This document shows, one piece after another, positions 23,814 to 39,757 of a stretch of 64,000 nucleotides of DNA. This DNA is from Chamaecrista fasciculata (taxonomy: Eukaryota > Streptophyta > Magnoliopsida > Fabales > Fabaceae). A program made the position numbers and the translations under genes. Below the pieces are notes generated by a model. The model was not told where the DNA came from and searched no databases. It worked only from the letters and a program-made list of their open reading frames with translations. How positions within the stretch are numbered: position 1 is the first letter of the stretch; every line of letters starts with the position of its first letter. The DNA is taken from NCBI GenBank assembly GCA_003254925.1, contig QANZ01026731.1, positions 32,644 through 96,643 of the forward strand. The letters run 5' to 3'.

Positions 23814-26800
23814 ATGAGTGGGTTTACTAGTTTCAGAGGCTTCACATTGATGTTTGTCACTGCATTTCTTATCTGGTCTTTCAACTTTGAAGCCTGCATT
23901 GCAAGAAGGGGCAAGCATTGGAAGCAACACACAGGAATCTCAGAATCTCTGTACAAAAAAGGGAAGAGTCATGGCAGTAATAATCATAATTACCATGCAT
24001 CAAAGCCAAAGCCTAAGCCAAACCCTTCACATAAGACCACTCCTCCATCATCTTCATGGTCATCACCACCACCACCACCACCACCAATTCCTAACCCAAA
24101 GGAAAATGATTCTTCAATCTCTCCAACTCCTCTACCTTACAATGGTGGTGCTAGCCATTCTACTTCTGTATTTAATGTACTTGATTTTGGAGCCAAGGGA
24201 GATGGATGTTCTGATGATACAAAGGTAAGTCCTTGAATTGAATCTCTTTTGAGCTCAGAAACTGGTTTTTGTTTTTGTTTCTGTTCCTCTTGATGACAAA
24301 GTTAAAATCCAAGATTGAGTTTTTTAAAATTTTAGAAAAGAATTCAGGGGTTTTTATGATGGTTCATGGGAATGCTGATGAACTTTGTGATTGAATTATA
24401 GTATTTTACAGGGACAGTGAAGAAGGAAAAAAAGCAGAATTTTGCTTCCCACTTGAATCAAACAAAATGCAATATTTTATATATGAACAATATATATTTT
24501 GTTTTATCACAAAAATATGTTGACATGTCATTTTTTAAAAAATTATTACAAAATTCAATTTTATAATCAGAGCTCAAAAGGATGCAGTTGAAATTTTAGT
24601 GAAAACATGGAACTGACATGAAGTAACAGTAGAAGAGAAACTTTTGGAGGTTGAGACAAATTTAGGTTTTGGTAATTGCACCCATGTTCTTTGACCCAGA
24701 AAGCATTGGCTTTTTTCTTATTTTTCTTTAGTGGTGGATCAAAATCACAAGACTAGAATCTTTTTTGGTAGAATAATAATAAGCCAATAAGGCGTATGAG
24801 CTCATGAGGTCCTTCTTTTCTGTCTTTTTCTGCTATAGATGTGACCAATGAGTTAATAATTACCGTTAAAGAAAGGTTCCTACTTCCTAAGAATATATAT
24901 TACAATTATATTATAGCTGAGAACTCAAGTTGAGAAATAGATAAAGGTACAGTAATACCCACTTGAAAGATAATTCTCGTTAAGACAGTTAGGTCTCATT
25001 TCCTGCCATAATTGTAAATACACACAAACATAAATACAGCATAACCTGATACCTCATACCTGTGTAACTATGTAAGAATACAGTTACAGTTATTTGATCA
25101 TTATTCTAATGAAGTCACTCTTTTCTCTTTGAATCAAATTTTCTTCAGGCCTTCCAAGACACATGGGCAGCAGCTTGTAAGGTAGAGGCATCAACCATGC
25201 TTGTCCCAGCCAATTACGTCTTCTACGTGGGACCCATTGCATTCTCTGGTCCATACTGCAAACCCAACATAGTTTTTCAGGTAACATATAAACAACCTCA
25301 GAAGAAAATAGCAGGAAACAAAAGAGCATGTAATAACATATTACCATTTACCACAGACCTCAATATTGACAAGAAAATATGATTCAGTCACTAGAAGACA
25401 ATCACATGCATCTGTCTTGTTGCCAATTCAAGAAGATCACATGATCAGAAACATTTACAATGTTGTGGCCAGAAAAGCTTGAATTACCCATCATCTCTTT
25501 TTTATTTTTTTTTCCTGCATTTTTTTAATACCAATTCAAGGAACTATCAATAGCAGAGGCTTATCTATCAATTTTTTTTACACATGATTCAAACTAATAC
25601 CATAATAAAACTATGAGTGAAAAGCTACAAATGATGAGATAGGTTGAGCCTACACAGGAAAAAAAGATTACAGTTTAGAGGCTGATAAGGTGATATTTTG
25701 GCAGCTTGATGGAAAATTAATTGCTCCCACAGACCCTAAGGCATGGGGAAGGGGCTTGTTTCAGTGGCTAGATTTCTCAAAGCTAGTGGGTATCACCATT
25801 CAAGGAAAGGGAATCATTGATGGAAGTGGGTCTGCTTGGTGGCAAGACCACTCATTTGAAGATCCTATTGATGCTGAAGAGAAGCTCATAATCCCTTTAA
25901 ACCACACTAGAGGGACCCCCCCAATGCCGGTAATTAATTAATTGTCATTGTTGGTGTGCACTTTTGTACCTTACACAAGAAATTTTCTATCTTTGTCAAC
26001 TGAAGCTAATCTTTTAGACTTCTGCAACTGTATTTCAGATTCAGAGTGAGCTGGGAGGAAGAATGCCAAGTATCAAACCAACTGTGAGGACCACCTTAAA
26101 ACTAAATTAACTAAATACATACAAGTAAATCAAATTCAGTGAGAGTTTGATCTAGTAACATGATGTTTGTCTTATTGTTTCACAGGCACTGAGGTTCTAT
26201 GGGAGTTTCAATCCAACGGTTACAGGAATAACAATTCAAAACAGTCAACAATGCCACCTCAAGTTTGACAACTGCAATGGAGTCTTGGTCCATGATATCA
26301 CCATATCATCTCCTGGAGATAGTCCCAACACAGATGGAATTCACCTTCAGAACTCCAAGGATGTGCTGATTCATACCAGCAGTTTAGCTTGTGGTAAGTT
26401 TAATGATTGATTCACCAAAAACCTATGAAGCATGAACTTAAACACTATTAAGCTATCAATAATTCAGAAACAGAGAAAAAATAAAATAGAAACGAAAATT
26501 CAAATAAATAACAGTAAACAGAAAAACAGAGCTGATCCTTAAAGAAGTGGACATTATCTTATCCTATCCATGGTAATAATCTGTGCTTCAGATTATAGCC
26601 ACCTACAATATGACACGTGTCAAGTCCAAACTCTCCATTGTATCATCCAATACTTATTATTAGTCTTGTCCTGTTTTGTATATCTAACATTATAGTTTTG
26701 TCTCTATTAGAACTTCTTCTTCTCACAACTCCTTACTAGCTTTTTAATTGAGGCCCTACTTAGCAGGGCATAAGATGAACATACAAGAAGGACAAATTCT

Positions 26801-28264
26801 TAGGTGTTTTACAAATAAACCAAATCATTCATAAAAAGACAATATCCATGCATGCCGAAGCTGTCAAAAGTGGGTCCACTGAACAATATTTTAATTATTG
26901 TTTTGGGGTCCATTATTCTTCTATACCAAATCTCTCTTAAGATTTTTCTAAAAGGCTGAGCCAAGTTCAGCCAGATAAAAATTTAGAGAATAATTGACAG
27001 CATAAGGAAACTAAAAGTACAACACAAAACGTAGACTACTATAGATGTGAATATTTCAGGTTGGCTAAGCGAAGCTCTACATTTTAACTGGGTCTCATTA
27101 ACTGAAATTAGACTTTGACTATTTTTTTTCTTTCAAAATCCAAATATATACTTTTTTCACATGATTCAGTTTTGACTTTTGATATGATATTTATATAGGA
27201 GATGATTGTATTTCCATACAAACCGGATGCTCAAATGTATACGTACACAATGTCAACTGTGGGCCAGGGCATGGAATCAGCATTGGGGGTCTAGGAAGAG
27301 ATAACACTAGAGCCTGTGTCTCAAACATTACAATCAGAGACACCATCATGCACAACACAATGACTGGCGTCAGAATCAAAACATGGCAGGTAAAGTTTAT
27401 ATGAAACTCCACATAGTTGAAATGATTTCTAGTTATAAGATTGTAAAAAAAAAAGAGTAAATTAATGATTTGGTCCTTAAAAGATAACAAATATTTCAAT
27501 TTAATATCGAAAAGATACAATTATAATCAATTTAATCCTTTTGTTAAGAATATCCATCAAAACTTAATGAAAAAACTGATGTAATTTTAAATTGTGCTAA
27601 AATTTCAATAAACAGTTGAGGTTAAAAAAACATATTTGTTATTAATTTGAATAATATTTTAGCAAAAAGACAAAATTGATTGTAATTGCATCTTTTAGGG
27701 ACTAAATTGTATAATTTCATCTTTCAATGACTAAATTAAGACATTTTTCATCTTTCATGGACCAAATCATTAATTTTACTAAAAAAATATAAAATAAAAT
27801 AACAGGCTTAAAAGTTGAAAGTCTTCATACTAGAAATTTGATCACTTACAAATTATAAAACTTCTCTACAGGGAGGATCAGGCTCTGTGCAGCAAGTACT
27901 GTTCTCAAATATCCAAGTTTCTGAAGTCCAACTACCAATTGTGATTGATCAATTCTATTGTGATAAGAGATCATGCACAAATCAAACATCAGCTGTGGCT
28001 CTTGCAGGAATTAACTATGAAAAAATAAGGGGAACATTCACAGTTAAACCAGTACACTTGGCCTGTAGTGATAGCTTACCGTGTGTGGATGTTTCTTTAA
28101 CCTCCATTGAGCTGAGTCCACATCAAGAACAATACCATCTATATGATCCATTCTGCTGGCAGGCCTATGGTGAATTGAAAACTCCCACAGTACCCCCAAT
28201 TGCCTGCCTACAGATTGGGAAGCCATCGAGCAATCGGATACAGACCGATCATGATTTGTGTTAA
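23814..28264 (+). CDS. Secreted polygalacturonase, glycoside hydrolase family 28
   Basis: Seven exons: 23814-24224, 25149-25280, 25705-25929, 26039-26083, 26186-26393, 27199-27389 and 27872-28264, giving 534 residues. A hydrophobic signal peptide (about residues 10-30) is followed by a basic, Ser/His-rich stretch and a proline-rich segment (about 62-105: [21 protein letters not shown]). The right-handed beta-helix domain then begins at [12 protein letters not shown]. All GH28 signatures are present: NTDGIH (319-324), GDDCISI (341-347), [10 protein letters not shown] (364-373) and RIKTW (399-403). The two Asp of GDD, the Asp of NTD and the His of GHG are the catalytic residues in the family. 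It should hydrolyse pectic homogalacturonan in the cell wall. From memory it resembles Arabidopsis At1g60590/At1g48100. Confidence 0.95.
27456..27780. mobile_element. Foldback/MITE-like element in polygalacturonase intron 6
   Basis: The ends AGTAAATTAATGATTTGGTC (27456-27475) and the reverse complement of the last 21-22 bases before 27780 match with one indel. The 325-bp element is AT-rich and noncoding. Multiple internal GGACTAAA/TTTAGTCC-type motifs also pair. No target duplication is obvious because A runs flank both sides. Confidence 0.55.
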
Positions 28265-29521
28265 TCTTGATCCCTTTACACCTTTAGCCAAATTAGATAT
28301 AAAGCATGTATATTCTAAAAGGTCCTACTTTAATTATAGGAAATTTTCTTCGTTAGGGTAAAAATATTGATTATCAGGAGTATACTGGCCGGCCCTGCTT
28401 TTAGCTTAGAGGTCAAGAGTAGTGTGTAAGGCAGTCTTGGATCTATGGCAAATTGCCTGAGGCTGAGTGTGATATATATTATACGAGTGCTTGCATTTAT
28501 ATATGCAATAAGAATATCATCATCTATACTATTCAGAATTGTGGAATTCTTTGGCCAGAACAAAAAACAAATTGTGGCATTCCAGTCAGACAAGAAGTGA
28601 GAACTAAGCATGGTGCATAATATGAGAATTACATATCAGAGTCCCTTGCAACTTAAATAATGACCTAATTTTCCATGCATCAAATGGAAACACAGATGAT
28701 ATAAAACAGCATAATCAAGCATATTGTTCCTGTTTAATCCTTTTTTGTTTTTTTATAAGAATTTATATGTTTTTTCCTACCAAATATTTGCATTCACTGG
28801 GTGTCATGCAACCTTTGAAGAAATATATGTAAACGACCACAAGCCTATTAAATTAACAGTAAAAGACTAAAAGCAATAGTACAACAAAATTATTATTTTA
28901 GTGTTCCTCTAATTGTTGCTTCCCGATAACAGTTTTAGTAGTTCTTGAAGTATAATAGATAATAAAATACAAAAGAAATATATGGAAATTGAAAAAATTG
29001 TACAGAATCATACTATCCAAGAGTCAGCCATGGTTTATTCACTATAAAATCACAAAGCCAGAAGAATACATAACAGAACTGAAAAAAATAGAGGATTCAA
29101 CTAATGAGTTCAAATCCCGGAAGGTATGGGCATGGACGATTCGTCAAAATTGAAATATACATTAGACCTAGAAATCTCGAATTTCATAACCCTAGCGATG
29201 AACCGCTCTCTATGTTTCAGACTTTTAGTACAAAACACACCATGAAAGTATAATAAAACCTAGAAATCAACAAACCAAAGCTGGAGTTTCAAAAACCGAC
29301 GGGTTCACTGAAAAGAGAAGAGCATGCTTCCTTGCTTCCTTCCTTCCTTCCACAAATTCTTCGTTCCTTCTCACAAATTTCGGGAATTCCTCAATTTTAA
29401 GCGCGTCCCTGTACTCCCACGAAACGGCGTCGTTTAATTCGGTCGCGAAACGCACCGTTTTCTCTTCCTTTCACATCATCAGGCTTATCTTATCCGATAT
29501 CGCCAAGTAATATATTCATTA
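28265..29521. other. Spacer between polygalacturonase and naphthoate synthase, no gene seen
   Basis: It holds the 3' UTR of the upstream gene and the promoter of the downstream one. AAACGGCGTCGTTT (about 29422-29435) is a palindrome-like element close to the naphthoate synthase leader. The frame at 29267-29455 on - begins at GTG and matches no family I know. Confidence 0.45.
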
Positions 29522-29668
29522 ATGCCATGGCCATCATCATCATCATCATCATCATCTTCAACTTCTTCCCAAGTTCCCACTTTTCACGAATCAAGACACT
29601 CCCATTTAATCTCAGTGCTTCCTGTCATCTTGAGTCGCTTACAGAATTCCCATGGCAGAAAAGAATGA
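29522..29668 (+). other. Possible upstream ORF overlapping the naphthoate synthase start
   Basis: An ATG at 29522 opens a 48-codon frame with a run of serine codons from a CAT/ATC microsatellite. It ends at a TGA around 29666-29668, after the main ATG at 29652 and in a different frame. If the transcript starts upstream of 29522, this frame would compete with the main start. The transcript start is not known from the sequence. Confidence 0.35.
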
Positions 29669-32600
29669 GCTTGACACAATGAGGAGGAGGGTGGCCTCTG
29701 TATCCAACCACCTCATCCCATCTTCTTCTTCGTATAATGGCTCAGTGGTTTTCTCTAACACTTCCATGAACGACAGCTACCATCGAGTTCACGGCGAAGT
29801 TCCCTCCCACGACGCCGTTTGGAGGGTTGCCTCCGATGACTCCGGCAAGGACTTCACTGACATTATATACGAGAAGGCTGTAGGTGAAGCAATTGCAAAG
29901 GTACTCACACACTGCGAATTTTGGTTTTTGTTTTTGTTTTTGGAGACGGTATACTAGTTTTGATTGAAGCTGTGATTTTGATATTTAATTTGTTTCAGAT
30001 TACTATAAATAGGCCAGAGAGAAGGAATGCGTTCCGGCCTCACACCATTAAGGAGCTCATTCGTGCTTTCAATGATGCCAGGGATGATATCTCTGTGGGG
30101 GTCATCATTCTTACTGGCAAGGTATCATATATTATCACACATGGCATTTTTGTTGACCATACTAAATTGTCACCTATTCAATCACACTCTTTTTCACTGA
30201 AATTATATGGTTTCTTGAACTTTGCATGCTATGCAGAAAATCCTTAAATAAGCAGAGTTCTCTGAAATGTTGACTTGTATAGAGAATCTTTTTTATTAGG
30301 TTTTTCACTAAAAAATTATTTTTTCATAATCTTGTGACCGAAGTGACTTAATTCTATGAAGCTATTCATGAACACAACTTGCATGGAATTAAGGTTGATA
30401 TATTTATTGTTATAGGGAAGCAAGGCATTCTGTAGTGGTGGTGACCAGGCTTTGAGAACCGAAGATGGCTATTCTGATTACGAGAGTATAAGTCGACTTA
30501 ACGTATTAGACTTGCAGGTAATCAAATTGGTTGTTCTACATTTTCTAATTACCAGATTGGCCTTGACATTACATGACAAAGATGAAAGTCTTGAGTTTTC
30601 CTATCATTTTTTTTTCATAATCTATATATACTGAGTCCATTAAGATTGCTATATTATCATGTTACATTCTCATTCTTCGTGTTTATTCATCTTCTGCAGG
30701 TGCAGATCCGGCGTCTTCCAAAACCAGTAATTGCAATGGTATTCTCAATCCCACTTTAGTTTTAGAAAAGTCTTTAATGTTATCTTAATATTTTAGTATA
30801 ATTCAAAATTTTAACTTGAAGGATTAACAATGAGATTGGAGAATATTTGGGTTGTTGTTGATTTTGAATTTTAAGTTTTGGACTTGAAGATGTTTGCTAT
30901 TTAAAAATAGAGATAGAGATTAATCTGTCAAATTATGTTGAAGCGCGTTTCATATCATATTTAACAGTAATTTTTAATGAAATTGAAATTTTAGGTTTTT
31001 GAAAACATTAATCATTTAGGATGAAAATGCAATTTAGCCCAAACGCTTAAGACTAAAATAGGAATTTGACAACCAACAGAATTGGGCTTAGCGGAAAAAG
31101 TTAATTTCCCACAATGTGATAAACTAAACTTGTATGAAGAAGTGCTCACATTTCACGTTTGATAGTGTCTTAAATAAAATTGTCTCTCATGGATGAAGGA
31201 TATGTGTAAAAAACTAAAAGAAGAAAAGTTCTGACCTATTCTAAAATAAAAGTAAACAACAAACTCCGATTAATTAATGGAATAAAACCTTATTTCTTGG
31301 CCCTTTTTAATTTGTTTTATGCATAGATAGACATAGTTTTCATAAAACTGAAAACAGGTAGCAGGCTATGCTGTTGGAGGAGGACATATACTACATATGG
31401 TGTGTGATTTAACCATTGCTGCAGATAATGCCGTCTTTGGCCAAACTGGTCCTAAGGTGCTTCTTTCCATTCTTTGTCTCTTCATTTAAGACATAATCTG
31501 TATATTTTTGGGATTTGGATCACTTGAATAGATCAAGCATTTGAAACCGGAAGCTTAATTTGCTCTGTACTTAGAAGAATACAAACGATTTATGTCTGTA
31601 AATATGACAGGTGGGAAGCTTTGATGCTGGTTATGGAAGTTCCATTATGTCCCGTTTGGTAATCACATGTCACTTTTTTTACCTCCTTTAAAATGTATTG
31701 TTTTGAAGTGGAATTCAAGACAAACTTGTTGAAACAGGTAGGACCCAAAAAAGCACGTGAAATGTGGTTCCTCTCAAGGTTCTATAGTGCTGTTGAAGCA
31801 GAGAAAATGGGCCTTGTCAATACTGTTGTTCCTGTAAGTTGATTTCCATATGACAAAGTTTCAACACTAGAATGCCCATTTCTCTGCATATCAAGAAGTA
31901 TCATACATTCTTAATAACCAAGTTTTGTGTTGTTGATGTTTCCTAGACAAGGTTAAATTTCTTAACAGAAATATGATATATTTCAATTTGGTGCAGCTAG
32001 AGAACTTAGAGAAAGAAACAGTGAAATGGTGCCGCCAGATTCTGAGGAACAGCCCTACTGCAATTAGGGTTCTAAAGTCAGCTCTGAATGCAGTGGATGA
32101 TGGCCATGCAGGACTTCAGGTATTAATTTCCTCAATCAAACCAATTATATAAGTACACAAAATATGTACTTGTTTATAATATATCATGATGCAACCTACA
32201 TATTTTGTGTGTACTTACACAATGCAACATATATAACTAGAGTAACCGTACAATATACTCTTGGAAAATTATACAGCGAGCGCAACGGAAAAATGTTAAA
32301 ATTAAAATTTAAAATGCAACGCCCTATAATTCCCTTCTAGGATCCACTAACTGCGTTTATTCTAGTAAGAGAAGATGTATACCTAAATTCAATCGGTGGC
32401 TTTGAAACTTGCGAATCCGAGAAGTCCACTGCAACGTGCCCTTCCTCTACCGGTGATCCACACGAGCAGTTTGACAGATACCCAGGTGCTAACCTCCTTC
32501 TCTTCTCCAAGAGAATGCAGGGAACCCAATCTATGGTTCTTGAATTTTCAAGAACAATTCTGAACCCCCAAGAAAAGTGGCGCACAAAGACCAAGAACTA

Positions 32601-34535
32601 TTCTTGATCACACTCAAGTCCTAAAATATTAGGGTTTAAGTCGAACTTTCTCTCTCTAAATTGGGGTAAATCGAAATTTCTCTCCACTTGAATGAGGCAA
32701 GTCGACTTGGCCTAGTGTATTTATAGAGTTATTCTTGAAATTAGGGAATTGATAAATATAATTAGGGAATCCCTAAATTAGTGAATTATCAAATTAAAAA
32801 ATTATAAGATTATAAGATTACATTAATATTATAATTTAGGACTTGAATTCTTAATTAAAATATTACATTAATATCTTAATTTGAATTCAAAATGCAAGAT
32901 CAAATTGTGCACTTGGACCCACCAAGAAATGCGTCATTCCCTAATTCTTTTATGGGAATTTTATAAATCAAAATAACAACCCTAACAGGAAGTTATAACC
33001 AACTTATTAATTCTCTAACAATATTGAATTAAAATATTACCCTAATATCTTAATTCAAATTTTGAATCTTGAAATCAAAATCAAATCTTGAATTCAAATT
33101 CAAATCTTGATTCTAATTAACAAAACAATTTTATTAATTAAAATCAAGAAGCATGAGGCGCCACCCTCCATCCTTGTTATCCTAATATTAGAGAATTTAA
33201 TAAATCAATAATCCCTTAACTTTTAGGAAGCTTATTTAATTTATTATTCCCTAATATTTTAAACGAGAATTTAATTGTAAATAGATTAATCAAATTAACT
33301 ATTTAACAATTAATATATTAAAACTTGTCTAACAAATTTAAATATCATAAACGTAGATATTATTTAAGACAAGACTTCATGTCCTAAGACATTCAACTAT
33401 GTCTTAAATCGTGTCACTAAAGTGACTCACGAATTAACCCTAATTCATGTCCCATTACGGTATCTTGATCCTGCTCCTGTGTGACCCAGCAGGCCTCACG
33501 TGAAGTTGGCAGCAAGCCATCTTTATAACTCACAAGTCGAGAGCGGACTCTAGCAAGCCATCACGACTACTCAAAACACGTGAGTTATCGTTTTAACAAA
33601 ACCGATTTAACCTTAGTACCACCTTGTCATAATCCCTATTGTCACATGATATTTTGGTCATGAATAAGGCATGGGAAAATCATCCTTATTCCAAACCACA
33701 ACTTTCTCGATTCCTTGAGTTAGTCACATTTCCCTGTGTGGCCACACATTCCTTGGACAGACTCATCGAGGGGCTCAATTAAATATCTCTCATCTCAATG
33801 AGGGACAAAATTCCTTCTTAGTCAACCACATTCCTCAGCACGGCAAACAACTAAACCCGTACCTAGCCTGTATGGCTACCCTGTTACGGGCAACGTTGGA
33901 CAAGACCAAAGTTCAGCAAATACAACGCCGGAATAGTCAAGACCTCAGGTCTAAGGGCATCGTGACAGGTGTACAGGAGAGACTAGCTTATGATTAAACC
34001 CATGCAGGACTCTCCGAGTCGGTCCAACAATTTGTAACTCATTACATAGTTGCACCATGACTCTCAAGAAGCATCACATGCGTGCATCTCTATACACCGA
34101 GGTCATGCTGGTCTTGGTTCATTCACGTTCCCACGAGAATAATCGACCAGGGACAGTTTAGACTAATTATCACATAATTAATCAAGGACTGTTATCACAG
34201 TAAACATGCTAATAATATGATAACGACATAATTTATCATCTATAAATTAATAAAAAAAAATACGTTCAAACAAACACATATGTATAAAATGATTGGCCCT
34301 AGGACACAGTCTCCATGTTGATATTGAATTGTTATGTTATGTATCTTTGAATCAATTTATATATATGTTTAACCATAATGTAACTAGCTTGAGTTTTGTA
34401 TTTGGATTGGGAATGCAGGAACTTGCTGGGAATGCAACACTGATATTTTATGGCACTGAGGAAGCTAATGAGGGTAAGACAGCTTATATGCAACGACGAC
34501 GTCCCGACTTTTCTAAGTTTCATCGGAGACCTTAA
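29652..34535 (+). CDS. 1,4-dihydroxy-2-naphthoyl-CoA synthase (naphthoate synthase, MenB), peroxisomal
   Basis: Nine exons: 29652-29900, 29999-30121, 30416-30517, 30700-30738, 31358-31456, 31611-31658, 31738-31833, 31997-32119 and 34419-34535, all phase 0, giving 331 residues. It is a crotonase-fold enzyme that closes the second ring of the naphthoquinone in phylloquinone (vitamin K1) synthesis, converting o-succinylbenzoyl-CoA to dihydroxynaphthoyl-CoA. The N-terminus carries a PTS2 peroxisomal signal, RV-x5-HL (residues 13-21). Family marks include [17 protein letters not shown] (131-135), the GYAVGGGH oxyanion-hole segment, [10 protein letters not shown] and the C-terminal RPDFSKF. The last intron (32120-34418) is swollen by an LTR-type insertion. 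From memory the Arabidopsis counterpart is At1g60550. Confidence 0.95.
32270..34262. mobile_element. LTR-type noncoding insertion in the last naphthoate synthase intron
   Basis: About 2 kb of sequence less AT-rich than the flanks fills the intron. It begins near CAGCGAGCGCAACGGAA (about 32274) and ends near TACGTTCAAACA (about 34251-34272). Segments such as CTCCTGTGTGACCCAGCAGG, CTAGCAAGCCATCACGACTA and the TATTTATAGAG/CT-rich stretch at about 32640-32730 remind me of long plant LTRs or LARD-like elements. No protein-coding part and no certain target duplication were found, so the boundaries, orientation and class are tentative. Confidence 0.45.
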
Positions 34536-36266
34536 CATTTATTTATTTCTATATATTTCGTAATTGATGTTTAATGATTGACATACGCATATTCTTATTT
34601 TTTGGGTAATTTTATGGTTATTTTAAAGATTTCTAATTCGTGTTTTTTTTTTAACAAAATTTCTAATTCGTGTTGGATTGTATGATATTTATGTTTTTAT
34701 TTTAAAATAAGTAATAAATTTATTGATGTTCTCTTACTCATAAGTTTATATTATATATCTTATTTTATTAATGATTAATAATAAAAGCATAAAAAAGTAT
34801 ACAATTTTAATCCATTCTTAAATCCCTAATTCAAACTTTAATAATCCTTTCAAATCAGGTTCGATGGACGTCTTCAAATAAGTCATATATAATTGTTTAT
34901 GAAGAATAAATAGGTGTTTGCCTTTTTTTTATATTTTTTAAAGAATAAATATATTACTCCCGTTTTTTTTTAAGTTAAACTATGAACATATATCGCTTTT
35001 AGAAGTGAGCAAAACCAATTTCATCCAATTCTAACCGATCCAACCAATCCGAATCAATTCAAACCAAAGAAAATCGATTTAAAATTTAGATTGTTTGGAT
35101 AAAAAATAAAGACCCAATTAAGTTTGGTTCGATTTATTTTGAAAGTTGATGGTCAACCGAACCACCCGAAAAAATCAAAGTTGTTATAATATAATATACT
35201 TCTATAAATAAAATGAACCTTATTTATAAATCTCATTCACTCAGCCTCTAATTAATTATGTGCCTCCCTCATTGTCCTATTTCACTCTCATACCCTAATA
35301 TATGAATGCATATATATATATATATATTATAATTTGTATGATTATAATTTTGGCAATATGATTTTTTTACAAAAAATAAACACAAAACCGATCGATTGAA
35401 CCAAACCAAATCGATCATGATCGGTTCAGTTTGGTTTGGTTCAGATGTCTAGATTTTTTTAGATAAATTGGATGATTATTTTGGCCATCCAATTATATTA
35501 GTTCGGTTAAAAAAAAAAGGTAAATCGAGCCGAACCGAATCGATGCTCACCCCTAATCACTTTAGCCAATAACTAATTTTATTTGGATCATAATATTAAC
35601 TTTAAGGATCAAACCAAAATAGCTTAAGCAATTTTATCAGATTATTTTAAATCTAATTATCAAAATAATTTTTAAGATGAAATCAACTTGTTGCCATTGA
35701 ACCAATTATCACAACATTGCTATATTTATATTAATCATGTTCATTTATGAAACTTTTTGTATTTATAGCATTGTTAATTTATTTTTATTTTTATTTATTT
35801 TGTTTAATTATGACTATTTGAATTCAAATTTTATCATATTTAAGTTTTTTTTTTATTTGCCATTATTTGATCCTCAATTGAATCTCTGTTGAATCTTAAA
35901 TTAATATCTCGATCAGTTAAATGTTAAGTTTGATTTTTAAAAAATTAGGTTCCATTAATACAAATATAACTTATTATAATCACCAAATTATGATGAGAGA
36001 TCATAAAAATAATTATATTTACAAAATCTAGGATAAAAAACTTGACCTGAAGGATACTAAAAATTTATTACTTTGTTTTTTTGCCAACTAAAAACTTATT
36101 ACTTCATTTACTTGAACCATTCTTTTACAGGTAAAAGTTATTTATATTTATTTATTCATTACAATGGAGTCAGTGCTTTGGGAAGCTTCGAAACAGTCGA
36201 GGGTGTTTTCGTAATTTTAAGCAAAACGCGGTAAATAATTGGGGTATCCATTTCACGTCTTCTGGT
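34536..36266. other. Spacer with a hAT-type MITE, no gene seen
   Basis: It is an AT-rich intergenic stretch between the naphthoate synthase and ARF genes. Apart from the element at 35000-35555 and a short TA microsatellite near 35310-35327, nothing stands out. Confidence 0.5.
35000..35555. mobile_element. hAT-type MITE (556 bp) with 8-bp target duplication
   Basis: The ends are TAGAAGTGAGCA (35000-35011) and TGCTCACCCCTA (35544-35555), imperfect inverted repeats of the TAGGGGTG type seen in hAT elements. The flanks ATCGCTTT (34992-34999) and ATCACTTT (35556-35563) match at 7 of 8 positions, the expected hAT target duplication. Internal subterminal repeats of the AACCGA/GGTTTGGTT type pair with one another. 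It is noncoding. Confidence 0.75.
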
Positions 36267-36274
36267 TATAAAGA
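36267..36274 (+). promoter_or_regulatory. TATA box candidate of the ARF gene
   Basis: TATAAAGA lies about 30 bases before a CT-rich leader (about 36297-36398) that runs into a leader intron donor at 36399. Confidence 0.45.
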
Positions 36275-36398
36275 TCCACTCTCGTTGACACTTATCATCC
36301 CCATTTCGCGTTCTTCTCAAGCTTCCTTCCTTCGCCTCTCTCACATCTCTCTCTTCCCTTTCCGTTACTAGATCTCTCTCCGGCCTTCTTCTCCAGAG

Positions 36399-39757
<3,359 letters not shown>

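Noticed and set aside
29104..29118. GAGTTCAAATCCCGG resembling a tRNA T-loop
   Set aside because: No acceptor stem, D-arm or anticodon arm can be built around it.
29267..29455. A - strand frame with a protein-like, charged composition upstream of naphthoate synthase
   Set aside because: It starts at GTG, has no family resemblance and lies in the presumed promoter. A weak candidate only.
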